Below, piece after piece: positions 8,770-17,331 of a stretch of 64,000 nucleotides of DNA. A model generated the notes under the pieces. It was not told the DNA's origin and ran no database searches. It was given only the letters and a program-made list of their open reading frames with translations. Each line of letters starts with the position of its first letter. The first letter of the stretch is position 1. The stretch is from CBHWET01 sp966112985 (GTDB lineage Bacteria; Verrucomicrobiota; Verrucomicrobiia; Limisphaerales; JACDHS01), in assembly GCA_966112985.1 (NCBI GenBank), contig CBHWET010000001.1, positions 1 to 64,000 of the forward strand, in the 5' to 3' direction. Made by a program: the position numbers and the translations under genes.

Positions 8770-10827
8770 ATGAAAACCATAGGCCAAACGCCCGTGCTCG
8801 AACTCGATTTCGCAAATGAAACTCGTCCGGAGTTGGTGAAGGTGAGATTTCAGCTACGCTCTCAAACGAAGGCTATTGAAAAAACGATCGGTTCTCGAGG
8901 CAATGGCAATTTGCCATGGTCGCCTGCATTAATTGCGTTTAGCGCTTTTTTTCTGAGATATAAACTTTGGGGGTTAACGGAAAACAGAAACAGCGAATTC
9001 GTGTATGAATCTGACCCAGTAGACAACATCGTCGGGTCCCTAGCTAATGCTTTAGAAAAACCAACTTGGATCGAGGAGTTTTTCGGTTACGACGGCAATT
9101 CCGCTGTATACAAGATGCTCTTCCGCGGTAGAAATCGTTCCGGGAAAGATAAGCAAAAAACGAGGATCGTTTCTATCAATCAGGAGTTTTTACCACCGGA
9201 GAAAGTTCACATTCGGCTGCAATCGCGAACGCCAAAATCGAAATCTCTTGTTCGATTCATCGATCTAGTTGAAAAACAATGGACGTCCCATAAAAACTCG
9301 TCTCCACCGGTGTCATCATCTTCTGAGCAAAAGCTGGTTGGCCCCGTCGAGTGTTTTCCATTCGAACACATTGACAGCCATGCTCGGTGCTTCAGAAACC
9401 CTAAGCTATCGATTGGCCGAGATCCCCGACCCTCGTTCGACGAATTTCGCGAAGGCTGCATTTATGTTCATCCCCGCATTCCTATCGTAGCAGCACGGCT
9501 TAAACAAGAGAGGTGGTGTGCGATCGATGGATTTCCAACAACGGGTAAGACAACGGCTGCGCTGCAAATTGCCGTAAATCACGGTCTCCTCGGTGGTGAC
9601 GCTTTTTACCTCGATCTCTCAGAATACACTGAGGCGTTCGCACCACAAATTGCCGAGTTTACGGCCCGTCACAAACAATATCCTGAAGGGTTGCTACTCA
9701 TTGATAACGCTGAGGCGAACCCATCTATAATTAAGCACGTTCTGAATGTTTGGAGGGCAGGCCCAGCAAAGGCGCAGTTATTAATTGTCGGTAATCTTAC
9801 GATTGGGAAAACTAAGAATGAATTAGCGATGCTGCATGATTCATCCGTACCCGTAATTTGGCTCTATGTCCGCGAACCTGAAATTGCCGGTGTATTCAGT
9901 TCAGCAACCAAGCGACTAGGACGCCACATCGAATTGGGTGGTGATGCCTTGACTGAATGCCACCTCCGATTCAATCAAGATTTGAAAGGCTTGGTTCAGT
10001 ACACGTCCAATCGTTTCGCTGGTTGGCAAATGTCTGAGGTGCGGCTTTTTGACGGTAAGGAACGGTCCAGCCCCACTGCGGTTCCTCATTTTTTTGGGGG
10101 CATGAATCGCCAAGCTCCTGAAGTTGGTATTTTGCGAGCTCGAATCCTCGAAACGCCTTTTGAACACCTAATCCGCATCATTCAGTCACAATTTGGGAAC
10201 AAGAGGTTTTTACAACGGTGCAAGCAGATCTTTGCAGAGCCAGTCTTTGCGCAGCAGTTTGCCGTCAAATCTGCGATGGAACCGGTTAAGAGTATCGTCG
10301 ATTTCATACTTTTCAGCGTCCAGCTATTTGATGAGGTATGCGTTCGCGCACTGTTTTTGGCGTTGCTAAATCGCCAGCCTGGACCTTTGGTTGAGCAAAT
10401 GACAATGCGTCTACAAGAATATCGTAAGTCGCGTGATCGGACGCTGAGATTCGTAACGCTTTGTGAGAATTGGATGGACGGCGAACTGCGTTCGATGCTT
10501 TTCGCTCGTATTGGATCTCCATCCCAAATCAATTTAAGCGTTCAGTTGTTGAAATTGTGTTCGCGGAGCCTCCAGCCACTCAACGCATTTTTGCAGAAGA
10601 AGATTTCTGAAGGGCATAAAGCTGAAATTGCTGACGTAATAACGGTTTTGAAACATCCGATTTGCTGGTCTCGATTGATATCTCGATTTCGGCATGTCCC
10701 ATACGACGCCAAGGATATTGATGAGTTCCTGTCGATCGCTCATCGAAACCTTTCGCGTGAAATGCTTTCAGAAATCCGCGCAGCGATTGAACTTAGGAAT
10801 AAAGTTCAACAAAGCTCGACGCATTAA
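8770..10827 (+). CDS. Unrecognised large P-loop NTPase, cargo gene of the element
   Basis: This 685-residue protein carries a Walker A motif GFPTTGKTTAA (about residue 255) and a Walker B candidate GLLLIDNAEA (about residue 312). Around 250 residues before it and 370 after it match no family I know. The C-terminal part is helical (LFDEVCVRALFLALLNRQPG and similar) and could be a sensor or effector region. The order, a central NTPase with long flanks, recalls STAND-type signalling proteins, but no clear repeats are visible. It is monocistronic and rightward, and its stop codon overlaps the integrase stop codon on the other strand. That is a typical cargo position beside an integrase, and a defence role is plausible but not shown. 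Confidence 0.6.
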   Translation: MKTIGQTPVLELDFANETRPELVKVRFQLRSQTKAIEKTIGSRGNGNLPWSPALIAFSAFFLRYKLWGLTENRNSEFVYESDPVDNIVGSLANALEKPTWIEEFFGYDGNSAVYKMLFRGRNRSGKDKQKTRIVSINQEFLPPEKVHIRLQSRTPKSKSLVRFIDLVEKQWTSHKNSSPPVSSSSEQKLVGPVECFPFEHIDSHARCFRNPKLSIGRDPRPSFDEFREGCIYVHPRIPIVAARLKQERWCAIDGFPTTGKTTAALQIAVNHGLLGGDAFYLDLSEYTEAFAPQIAEFTARHKQYPEGLLLIDNAEANPSIIKHVLNVWRAGPAKAQLLIVGNLTIGKTKNELAMLHDSSVPVIWLYVREPEIAGVFSSATKRLGRHIELGGDALTECHLRFNQDLKGLVQYTSNRFAGWQMSEVRLFDGKERSSPTAVPHFFGGMNRQAPEVGILRARILETPFEHLIRIIQSQFGNKRFLQRCKQIFAEPVFAQQFAVKSAMEPVKSIVDFILFSVQLFDEVCVRALFLALLNRQPGPLVEQMTMRLQEYRKSRDRTLRFVTLCENWMDGELRSMLFARIGSPSQINLSVQLLKLCSRSLQPLNAFLQKKISEGHKAEIADVITVLKHPICWSRLISRFRHVPYDAKDIDEFLSIAHRNLSREMLSEIRAAIELRNKVQQSSTH

Positions 10828-11978
10828 GTAGCAGGGCGAATGTCTGGCATCTTATCAAGCGCTGCTCGTTTTGTTTCCATATCCAAATGCGAGTAGTTGC
10901 GGCTAATCGTTTCCGATTCATGGCCAATAATGTCCATTACCACAGCTTCCGGAACTCCAGCATTTTTCATCAAGCTCGTCGCAGTATGACGGAAAGAGTG
11001 AAAGGTAATCTCCGACTGCTTTCGACGAGCACCTCTGCCTTTGCCGTCTTCAGAGCCCTCATGAGTGCGTTCTTCAACCAAACCAATTGACGCCATAAGA
11101 GCGTAAAACTCATCCGACAGCTTAGGCTTCCCGAACAATGACGGGCAAATTGGCGTTTTCGGATCATCACTAGACGGCAGCGTTTCAAGATGTTTCACGA
11201 GAGGAGCCGGCAGAGGATTAATAACGGGCCTACCGGTCTTCGTCGTGACTACAGACAACTCCTTGCGTGCCAAATCAACGTTCTGCCACGTGAGCTTTGC
11301 GATGTCGCCGAGACGAAGGCCCATGTAAAGACCGAAATAAATCATCGTTTTCCAGTCCTGGCTTGCAGCGGCCAATAGGCGTTTTACCTCATCCAGCTTG
11401 AATGGGCGCCGATGATGCTTGTCAGATCTTTCAAGAGTTTCGACGAGCACCGCTGGGTTGGCATCAATCACATTTGCTTTAACAGCTTTTGCGAGGGCTG
11501 ATCGGATCACCTTGATGTGCACATTCACAGTGCCAGTCGACACCTTCTTGGCTAAGGTATCACGATAGAGCAACACATCATCCGCACGCAGACTCATGAG
11601 ACTGGCATTCGCCTTCGCACCCAGGTGTTGTATGAACGATTCTTTGATTCCTTTATAACGTTCAAACGTTCCGGCCGCAGTAACGTGCTCTCGTGAGGAG
11701 AGCCAGGAATCCAGCCATTCCTTCACTGTGAAGCGTTTCAACGGTGCGCCAGAAGATTCCATTAGATCTGAAACAACTTCTTCAATCAGTTTTCGAGCAA
11801 CAGTTTCAGTGAGACGTCCACCACGAGCTTTGTTTGCTGCTTTCTGATAAGACAAGCACACTGCTTCCGCTTCTTTCTTATTTGTTGTCTTCGTCGTCTT
11901 GCATCTACGACGACCTTCTTCATCGGTAAAAAAGCAGAACCAGTTCGGTTTGTTTGGAATCTTATGAACGCTCGCCAT
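10824..11978 (-). CDS. Tyrosine recombinase / integrase
   Basis: From ATG 11978 the product is 384 residues, a normal length for this family. The N-terminal arm-binding part starts MASVHKIPNKPNWFCFFTDE. A SAM-like core-binding domain follows (FTVKEWLDSWLSSREHVT). The catalytic domain shows the first arginine in YMGLRLGDIAKLTW, the H-x-x-R box in HSFRHTATSLM, then GHES and the tyrosine nucleophile in SRNYSHL. It catalyses site-specific integration and excision. The frame is open well upstream to a TTG at 12437, but that extension runs antisense through the tRNA-like sequence and is spurious (it gives the NGDPTGNRTR string typical of antisense tRNA translations). The gene ends next to the tRNA 3' fragment, as expected for an int-att pair. 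Confidence 0.9.
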   Translation of the reverse strand: MASVHKIPNKPNWFCFFTDEEGRRRCKTTKTTNKKEAEAVCLSYQKAANKARGGRLTETVARKLIEEVVSDLMESSGAPLKRFTVKEWLDSWLSSREHVTAAGTFERYKGIKESFIQHLGAKANASLMSLRADDVLLYRDTLAKKVSTGTVNVHIKVIRSALAKAVKANVIDANPAVLVETLERSDKHHRRPFKLDEVKRLLAAASQDWKTMIYFGLYMGLRLGDIAKLTWQNVDLARKELSVVTTKTGRPVINPLPAPLVKHLETLPSSDDPKTPICPSLFGKPKLSDEFYALMASIGLVEERTHEGSEDGKGRGARRKQSEITFHSFRHTATSLMKNAGVPEAVVMDIIGHESETISRNYSHLDMETKRAALDKMPDIRPAT

Positions 11979-12074
11979 GGTATAACAACCAGGTATAACG
12001 TCATCGTTGTCATTGCAATTTAAAAACGCTGCAAATACAGGGAAAAACACCTGTGAACGACCAAACATGGTAGC

Positions 12075-12102
12075 CCGGGTTCGATTCCCGGTAGGGTCGC
12101 CA
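12075..12102 (+). other. tRNA 3' end (T arm and acceptor with CCA), probable attachment site
   Basis: Bases 12075-12079 and 12087-12091 form a perfect five-pair T stem around the seven-base loop TTCGATT. They are followed by a seven-base acceptor strand (12092-12098), a G discriminator base and CCA (12100-12102). Nothing upstream supplies the matching 5' acceptor half, D arm or anticodon arm, so this is a 3' fragment, not an intact gene. Such fragments mark one end of elements inserted into tRNA genes. As the fragment reads rightward, the intact tRNA and the other end should lie to the left, outside the window, and the element would be the DNA left of 12102. Confidence 0.7.
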
Positions 12103-12282
12103 TTCTTCGTTTTTACTAGTAAATACGCGGGTTTTAACGGGTTTGCTTTCCAAGAATCGCACTGACAACGTATGCAAACCGTATGTAAAGTGCCGTCTCC
12201 AATCAAAGATCTTCGCCTTTGTGCATTGATGTTCAAAAAGACTGGTTCTTGTTCCATTGAGATCCAAAACGCGTGTACGCCT

Positions 12283-12311
12283 TTATCAAAATTACATACC
12301 CGGGTTAATAG
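12283..12311 (+). promoter_or_regulatory. Candidate sigma-70-type promoter for the 31-codon gene
   Basis: TTATCA at 12283-12288 and TAATAG at 12306-12311 are separated by exactly 17 bases. They lie about 70 bases before the ribosome site of the small glycine-rich gene at 12386. No other promoter-like pair stands out in the 12103-12385 gap, which otherwise shows no gene. Confidence 0.35.
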
Positions 12312-12385
12312 TTTTCGCTGGCTACGGCCACTACTCTTCAAACGTCCGGTTTCGTGAAAACCGTGCACGATCGGAGGTGAAACGA

Positions 12386-12481
12386 ATGAAAATACGTAAA
12401 GGTGGAAAAGGACAAGGCAATGGGGGTGGCTGGCCAAGCACTACTGGCCGGCCCTCGGGCGGCGGTCGCTCGAACGGATAA
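12386..12481 (+). CDS. Small glycine-rich peptide (31 residues)
   Basis: ATG 12386 is preceded by GGAGG (12373-12377) with 8-base spacing, an ideal ribosome site. The peptide starts MKIRKGGKGQGNGGG and continues WPSTTGRPSGGGRSNG, ending in TAA. It is basic, about 40 percent glycine, with no hydrophobic stretch, so it is neither a leader of a transport signal nor a membrane toxin. A hairpin terminator follows 14 bases after the stop. It lies just outside the integrated element and converges on a 368-residue gene. Glycine-rich basic peptides can bind nucleic acid or serve as precursor peptides; neither can be shown here. No family assigned. Confidence 0.6.
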   Translation: MKIRKGGKGQGNGGGWPSTTGRPSGGGRSNG

Positions 12482-12494
12482 CGGTGTTGTCGAG

Positions 12495-12517
12495 CTGGCG
12501 GGCGAGCAGCCCGCCAG
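12495..12517. terminator. Perfect 9-bp hairpin between convergent genes
   Basis: CTGGCGGGC and GCCCGCCAG pair perfectly around a five-base loop. The hairpin lies between the stop of the 31-codon gene and the stop of the leftward gene at 12527, so it can end transcription from either side. The following bases are only moderately T-rich. Confidence 0.6.
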
Positions 12518-12526
12518 CCTTCTGTC

Positions 12527-13633
12527 TCACGCATGATGAGAACGCTCGTGGTGAAAGAACCGGCGATAGTAAGTTCGTATTTTTGCGGGGTCGCCGTTTA
12601 ACTCGGCATAGATCTCAGTGAAGTGTTTTTCAAGCCACAGCGTAATCATCCACGAGAAAATCCACAGATCGCCCTCGATGCGAAGCATTCCAGTGATCGC
12701 TTTCTTTGGAGCGAACAAAACCTGCCCAATTCTTTCGATGTTTGCCACCGACGGTTGTTTCTTTCCTTTGAGCCAACTGTTTACCTCAATTGCTTTTGAA
12801 TTGATGCTCGTCAAATCTGCATCAATGTCCGACAGAAGCATTCTGGCCCATTTGCGCGGACATGATTGCCCGTTCCTTTTAATAGCGCCTGACACTTGCA
12901 TTGCGTGATCGAACCAGGTCTGGCGAAACGTAGTTCCAAGAGGTCTTTTGACAATAGCCTTGATGTGATCATCAATCGGCAGCCAAAACCGTGAGTACCT
13001 CGACTTGCTCGCGCAGCGTTGAAGTATTGCCAGCGTCAGCAATGGCCATTCGAATAATTCGCACCGGAGCCTGATCGATCGAACCTTCTCAATCATCGGA
13101 CTCTTCGGTTTGAGCAATCGTGACCGATCCGACTCGGAAAGCCGATACGGGGTCTTCGGATTAAACACCGCCTCAATTGTGTCATTGAAATACTGCTTCT
13201 CCCCCACCGGAACGCCGCCGTATGTCGGCCACATGGATTCTTCTCGAATTAGAAAATTGGTTAGAGGTTCAAACTCTTTGAGCAATGGCCACAATCTCCG
13301 TATGGAACGGCAAAGAGCGATGAATCGCTTCCATGAAATGTCAGCATTGTAAGCGCGGATTTCCGCAATGGTGCCGGCGATTCGCTTTTTCCACTGTTCC
13401 AACTTCTGCTTCGACTTTGGCTGTGGTTGGTAAAGCGGTTCATCCTCCGGGATCGTCAAAGTCCAGCTAGATCCACGGCATTCTTTACGGGTTGGGAAAT
13501 AAGCAGGCCAATGCTGTTCAATGGCGGCGACGATGCGGTCATCCAAGGGGCAACGAAGCGCCTTGGGATAAAATAAATCCCGGAACGACGGATCCGACTG
13601 TTCAAGCGCCAAGAGCAAGCCTAATGGATGCAT
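12527..13633 (-). CDS. Hypothetical protein (368 residues)
   Basis: This basic, tryptophan-rich protein matches no family I know. It reads as mostly helical: KLEQWKKRIAGTIAEIRAYN and RFIALCRSIRRLWPLLKEFE. A region near residue 270 (LTSINSKAIEVNSWLKGKKQ, then SVANIERIGQVLF) has the look of a degenerate helix-turn-helix. There is no signal peptide or membrane segment, so it is cytoplasmic. It converges on the 31-codon glycine-rich gene, with a shared hairpin terminator, and is separated from the next leftward genes by about 100 bases. Function unknown. Confidence 0.55.
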   Translation of the reverse strand: MHPLGLLLALEQSDPSFRDLFYPKALRCPLDDRIVAAIEQHWPAYFPTRKECRGSSWTLTIPEDEPLYQPQPKSKQKLEQWKKRIAGTIAEIRAYNADISWKRFIALCRSIRRLWPLLKEFEPLTNFLIREESMWPTYGGVPVGEKQYFNDTIEAVFNPKTPYRLSESDRSRLLKPKSPMIEKVRSIRLRCELFEWPLLTLAILQRCASKSRYSRFWLPIDDHIKAIVKRPLGTTFRQTWFDHAMQVSGAIKRNGQSCPRKWARMLLSDIDADLTSINSKAIEVNSWLKGKKQPSVANIERIGQVLFAPKKAITGMLRIEGDLWIFSWMITLWLEKHFTEIYAELNGDPAKIRTYYRRFFHHERSHHA

Positions 13634-13737
13634 AGCAAACGTGCTGGTCGTACGTTGTGAAAGGCCAAGCGATCGTCACACAAGGGAACAAGACTCTTTG
13701 GATTAACTCTCAGAACATGCCTGTGCGATGCAAAAAC

Positions 13738-14265
13738 CTATTGGTGCTTTCGGTTATGGCGTTTCAAATGAGAAACCCGTTTTTCTAGCTTTTTTATCCG
13801 TCGTTCTAAGTCACTCACTTTCTCCGCTTCAGCACGCGACTTTTCACGTTTAGATTCATTTGGGGCGATCGCCTTCGATACTGCTGGAGTTTCCGTCTTG
13901 TTTGTCGGTTTTGGTTGGAGGTTTTTCAGTGCGAATGCCGCGAAACAGACCATGGCTAAAAAGAAACTGGCAAAATGAACCAGCCCAACCGAGCGAGCCG
14001 GGGATGAATAGATCGAGATTTCTCCGATTGGCTTTGTAGCTAACAGCGAACACAACGCCCCCATAAACAGCAGCCCAGCCAAGATCGAAATACAAAGTGT
14101 TAGCCACGAGGTAACCAAAAAGCCTACGTAAACAAATTCACCGTTGAACAGGTCTTTGATGAACGTCCCACTAACGACCAAAATTCCCGCGCTCAACGTA
14201 ATTATTTGCTTGGTCCATTCCAAGGCGGTATCGACCGACTTCACTCGGAGGTCTTGATCGTTCAT
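13738..14265 (-). CDS. Membrane protein with C-terminal coiled coil
   Basis: From ATG 14265 the product is 175 residues. There are three hydrophobic helices: IITLSAGILVVSGTFI, FLVTSWLTLCISILAGLLFM and VHFASFFLAMVCFAAFAL. The C-terminal tail is lysine- and glutamate-rich (SDLERRIKKLEKRVSHLKRH), a clear coiled coil facing the cytoplasm. A GTG at 14289 would add eight residues overlapping the upstream gene. The start falls two bases from the end of the upstream gene, so the two are one transcription unit. Small membrane proteins with coiled-coil tails are common partners in defence gene pairs, but no function can be assigned. Confidence 0.6.
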   Translation of the reverse strand: MNDQDLRVKSVDTALEWTKQIITLSAGILVVSGTFIKDLFNGEFVYVGFLVTSWLTLCISILAGLLFMGALCSLLATKPIGEISIYSSPARSVGLVHFASFFLAMVCFAAFALKNLQPKPTNKTETPAVSKAIAPNESKREKSRAEAEKVSDLERRIKKLEKRVSHLKRHNRKHQ

Positions 14266-14266
14266 A

Positions 14267-14731
14267 TCAGCAAATTGGGAAGATTCCACACCACTTGTTC
14301 TGAATCGCCGCTAAAACATCTCGGGTTGTAATAAAGTCACCCGATTGTTCCATGTAGGCTTGCCGTAGCACCGTCGAAAACGACTCATTGATCTTACGGC
14401 CCATTTGTTCCTCACTGCCATACGCTTCCAGCATAATCTGGCCCCTATTTCTCCATTCCGATTCTCTTGTGGTGAGAGCCTCGACTAAAATTGCCTGAAG
14501 CATTATTCGGGCTGCAGGGGTCACACGTTTGCTGTAAGCCTTTTCAATACTCGCAATCGCTTCATCCAGCTGTTGTTGAGCGCGGATAATGAATTTAGCA
14601 TCCATAGATGCGAAAATAGGAGTTTGTGTTTCTGGAGCAAAGTCAAAAACCCAGTTGAGAGTAGCGGTCTCGCGGTGCTCTCGCATGTAGAACCCGCAAA
14701 GAAAATCCACGTCCGTTTTCGGACGGTTCAA
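14267..14731 (-). CDS. Hypothetical helical protein, paired with the membrane protein
   Basis: This is 154 residues from a TTG; an ATG 15 codons further in is an alternative. The sequence is helical in the middle (IIRAQQQLDEAIASIEKAYS) and ends in ITTRDVLAAIQNKWCGIF. No family recognised. It is followed at once by the small membrane protein gene, suggesting the two act together. Its start lies directly beside the broken end of the dnaE remnant, so the pair probably arrived by the same insertion that broke dnaE. Confidence 0.5.
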   Translation of the reverse strand: MNRPKTDVDFLCGFYMREHRETATLNWVFDFAPETQTPIFASMDAKFIIRAQQQLDEAIASIEKAYSKRVTPAARIMLQAILVEALTTRESEWRNRGQIMLEAYGSEEQMGRKINESFSTVLRQAYMEQSGDFITTRDVLAAIQNKWCGIFPIC

Positions 14732-14738
14732 CGATGGC

Positions 14739-15044
14739 TTAAATTTCTAGCACTGGATACCGAACCGCTGCTAACCCGTAGCTTTTGTACGTTTGGGCGA
14801 ACAATTCTGTTTCCACGATCCCGGTCCAGTCAGCGAGCGACAGAAACTTCATCGGCTCGCCGTTGACTTGGTGATGCGTTCGTTGTTCTACGACCAATCC
14901 GCACGTCACGATTTTTGAGCCCATGGACTCGTGAAGTCGATTCACTGGGCAATATGTGTCCCAAGCGACATTGCTGAACAGATCCAGTGGAGACCGCTGA
15001 CCGGGAAGTTGATAATTCAGCAACTTCGAGGAGAATGACCGCAA
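14739..15044 (-). pseudogene. dnaE: Remnant of DNA polymerase III alpha subunit (dnaE), OB-fold region
   Basis: The translation contains LLNYQLPGQRSPLDLF, DTYCPVNRL, VTCGLVVEQRTHHQVNGEPM and KFLSLADWTGIVETELFA, then YGLAAVRYPVLEI. This is the C-terminal OB-fold part of DnaE-type replicative polymerases, about 85 residues of a protein that is normally over 1000 long. The reading stops at a TAG right after PVLEI, and the upstream side is closed by a TGA at 15045-15047. Both ends are cut, so this is a gene fragment without function. The wording is close to what I remember from Verrucomicrobiota DnaE, which makes it a hint to the host lineage. It marks a site where chromosomal or element DNA was broken and rejoined. 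Confidence 0.75.
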
Positions 15045-15049
15045 TCACC

Positions 15050-15991
15050 ATGGCAAAGATTAGTTGTGTTTTAGATAAATCAGTTTTTCAACGAATCGCC
15101 GATGAGCACGCAAGCGTTCGTTCGAAGATCTGGACGGAGTTGCACCATCGCTGCCAAATCGTGCTGCCTCTTGTACTTATCGAAGAAGTGATTGTGAACG
15201 TTGCCAATCCTGGAACGAAGCCAGTAAGGCTCGTTGAAGAAATGGCGGAAAAAGCGATGCAGCTTTTGCCTTGTTGGATGGAAGACGCTTTCGAAATGGC
15301 GTATCAAGAACTAATTCGCGGGCGAAAATTTGAGAAATTGCCAGCACCTTCCGAGGAAATGATTTCTTTCTTAAAGACACTCAAAAAAGGGGAAGCGCTT
15401 TCGACCTGGGCTAAGGAACGAAAGCTACTTAAAAAACAAACTGCGTTGCAGCGTATCCAAGGGCAAAACCAGTTGATTGACCCAGACCAGTTCCGCTCCG
15501 TTAACAGTACCACAGAGTTCTTCGGCAGATTTTTGCCGATCTTCAATGGCATTCTTCAAAAGGATTCTTCGCGGCTTGAGATGTTGGAGACGATTTTAGG
15601 CGAACCGTTTCGAGCGCGTCATCCCGAAGCTTCCGACGATATTAGCAATGGCCTTCGAGAGTTCACCGCCCAAACCTTTACTAATTTCCCTATTACGCTG
15701 AATTGTATAACCGTTCGCCTTTTGTACATGTATGCGCCTCTCGTGAAAATTGCACAACCTGGCGAAGAGCCGAGGGAAATTTTGGGTAGAGAACTTTGGA
15801 ATCAACTTAACAATCCAGAGGATGAACAGTACGTTGTTTCTTCGATGCTGTGCCAAAGACTGCTGACTGCGGATCGTGGCATGAAGAACATGATGGAAAT
15901 TCTGGTGGAGGTAGGTCTCACGAAATGCGAGACAATTTTCGTCGAGAGAAACAGTCCACTCTTGGAGCAAATCCAAAACAAGCTTCTTTGA
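15050..15991 (+). CDS. PIN-like nuclease domain protein
   Basis: This 313-residue protein begins MAKISCVLDKSVFQRIAD, with an aspartate early in the first strand. It continues LPLVLIEEVIVNV, which carries an acidic residue. Near the end MLCQRLLTADRGMKNMMEIL resembles the L-T-x-D box of PIN-like nucleases. PIN domains are Mg-dependent RNases, often toxins or standalone defence proteins. The central 170 residues are larger than a minimal PIN domain and unrecognised. ATG 15050 is preferred over 14987 because the extra residues overlap the dnaE remnant on the other strand; ATG 15035 is a further option. It is monocistronic, with the leftward Wadjet operon beyond it. Confidence 0.5.
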   Translation: MAKISCVLDKSVFQRIADEHASVRSKIWTELHHRCQIVLPLVLIEEVIVNVANPGTKPVRLVEEMAEKAMQLLPCWMEDAFEMAYQELIRGRKFEKLPAPSEEMISFLKTLKKGEALSTWAKERKLLKKQTALQRIQGQNQLIDPDQFRSVNSTTEFFGRFLPIFNGILQKDSSRLEMLETILGEPFRARHPEASDDISNGLREFTAQTFTNFPITLNCITVRLLYMYAPLVKIAQPGEEPREILGRELWNQLNNPEDEQYVVSSMLCQRLLTADRGMKNMMEILVEVGLTKCETIFVERNSPLLEQIQNKLL

Positions 15992-16065
15992 GCCAACGTA
16001 GTTAACATTCGGGCGGCTGCTTTTACGTTTACCGTGACGATCGTGAAATGCGATGGATTAGCTCC

Positions 16066-17331
16066 TCAACGCATTGTTCGGAGATCATCACACAACTCTG
16101 TAAGAACTTGTTCTTCTGACACGGCAAAGCCAACCGTTCTCATTGCCTCCGCAAGGTGAGCATCCCAACTCGGCGCGATTTCGAAACCGGTTAGGGGAAC
16201 AAATGAAGGGGTAATCGAGCGATAGTCTGAAGCGCTCATCCTCCATGGTTGTGCTCCATGTTTATAAATAATTCGGTTTGCAATTTGAACGCCGGGCCAA
16301 TCAAAGTCGCCATGGTAAGCAATTTGCCATCCTGCCTCTCGCAGTAAATTAAGCAATAAGCGGCCCGAGGTTTTTATTTGTCCTTGAATGCAGACCAATG
16401 GCGCACATCCAGCGCCTAGTGCATCTGCCGCCGCAGCAACAACCGTTGGATTCTCACATACGAACACTGTACGACCATTCCCAATCGCGAATTGCGGAGG
16501 CATTTTGAGGAGCTGCCGCACTGTAAGGTGGGTTGGTTCACCAGCTTCAGCGAAGAGGCAGATTTGTCTGCCGGTAATGTTGGATGGCAATGCAGGAAGG
16601 TTCAATATAAGGACCGGAGCACTTAATTCGTCGGCGATGACACCCATCGTAGCCCACGCTTCTCGTCGGCTTTCAGCATCGTCCCAGCGTAACAATCCAT
16701 TTTGCCGGGCGATCCCACGCAAAACCAAGGTTGTAACTCTACGATCTGGATCGAGGGCGTGAGCATCGCCAAGTGTATGGACGGCAAATTGAGGTAAGGG
16801 AATATCGCTGACTGGCAACCGCATAAGAACCGATGTAGCATCCAACAATAGTTTTTTGGCGACTTGAATATCGTCGGACGCCAAACGTCGCAGCAAACCG
16901 CGTGCGCGGATTTCAGCCAGCCACAATAAAAGATCCGGCTTACCCTCCAGATCACGAGAGAAAGTCGCGAACAAATCTAACCATTTTTCCGCTTCAGCTT
17001 CTCTTTCAGAACGTCGATTTACAATCGGGCCACATAAAGTTTCTACAGCTTCCTTTAGAGAATCACAAATCTCACCGTTACGAAGGCAGCTTTCGAGCTT
17101 CTGTAGATCCACACGAAGGCTCTCCCCCCGACTCGGTGAAGTACCAAATATCCCCGCGACGTGATTGCGTTCTTCTGGGCTCGCATTAGTAAGAATGACC
17201 GTCCCGGTAAGAGCCTCGCCATTTTCGATGCGGAGGCGTAGTCGCGAGAGGAGCCGGGAACATTGTGGTACTCCCAATGTCTGTTCCAACCGGATAACGT
17301 CCGTATGAATTGAAGTAGGCTCAGATTTCAT
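16066..17331 (-). CDS. jetD: Wadjet JetD-like protein (DUF2399, TIGR02679 family)
   Basis: This 421-residue protein is the toprim-like nuclease subunit of the DUF2397/2398/2399 Wadjet subtype. The C-terminal domain has the toprim-type acidic pair in AYHGDFDWPGVQIANRI, preceded by VFVCENPTVVAAAAD (the glutamate of the first toprim motif). In studied Wadjet systems JetD cuts plasmid DNA after the SMC-like complex has extruded a loop. It is the last gene of the operon and overlaps the jetC end by 11 bases. Length is normal for TIGR02679 proteins. Confidence 0.85.
   Translation of the reverse strand: MKSEPTSIHTDVIRLEQTLGVPQCSRLLSRLRLRIENGEALTGTVILTNASPEERNHVAGIFGTSPSRGESLRVDLQKLESCLRNGEICDSLKEAVETLCGPIVNRRSEREAEAEKWLDLFATFSRDLEGKPDLLLWLAEIRARGLLRRLASDDIQVAKKLLLDATSVLMRLPVSDIPLPQFAVHTLGDAHALDPDRRVTTLVLRGIARQNGLLRWDDAESRREAWATMGVIADELSAPVLILNLPALPSNITGRQICLFAEAGEPTHLTVRQLLKMPPQFAIGNGRTVFVCENPTVVAAAADALGAGCAPLVCIQGQIKTSGRLLLNLLREAGWQIAYHGDFDWPGVQIANRIIYKHGAQPWRMSASDYRSITPSFVPLTGFEIAPSWDAHLAEAMRTVGFAVSEEQVLTELCDDLRTMR

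Noticed and set aside
12020..12102. Complete tRNA gene
   Set aside because: Only the T arm and 3' acceptor strand are present; no pairing 5' strand, D arm or anticodon arm within 80 bases upstream.
11979..12437. N-terminal extension of the integrase to TTG 12437
   Set aside because: It reads antisense through the tRNA-like sequence and lacks family similarity; ATG 11978 gives a normal integrase.
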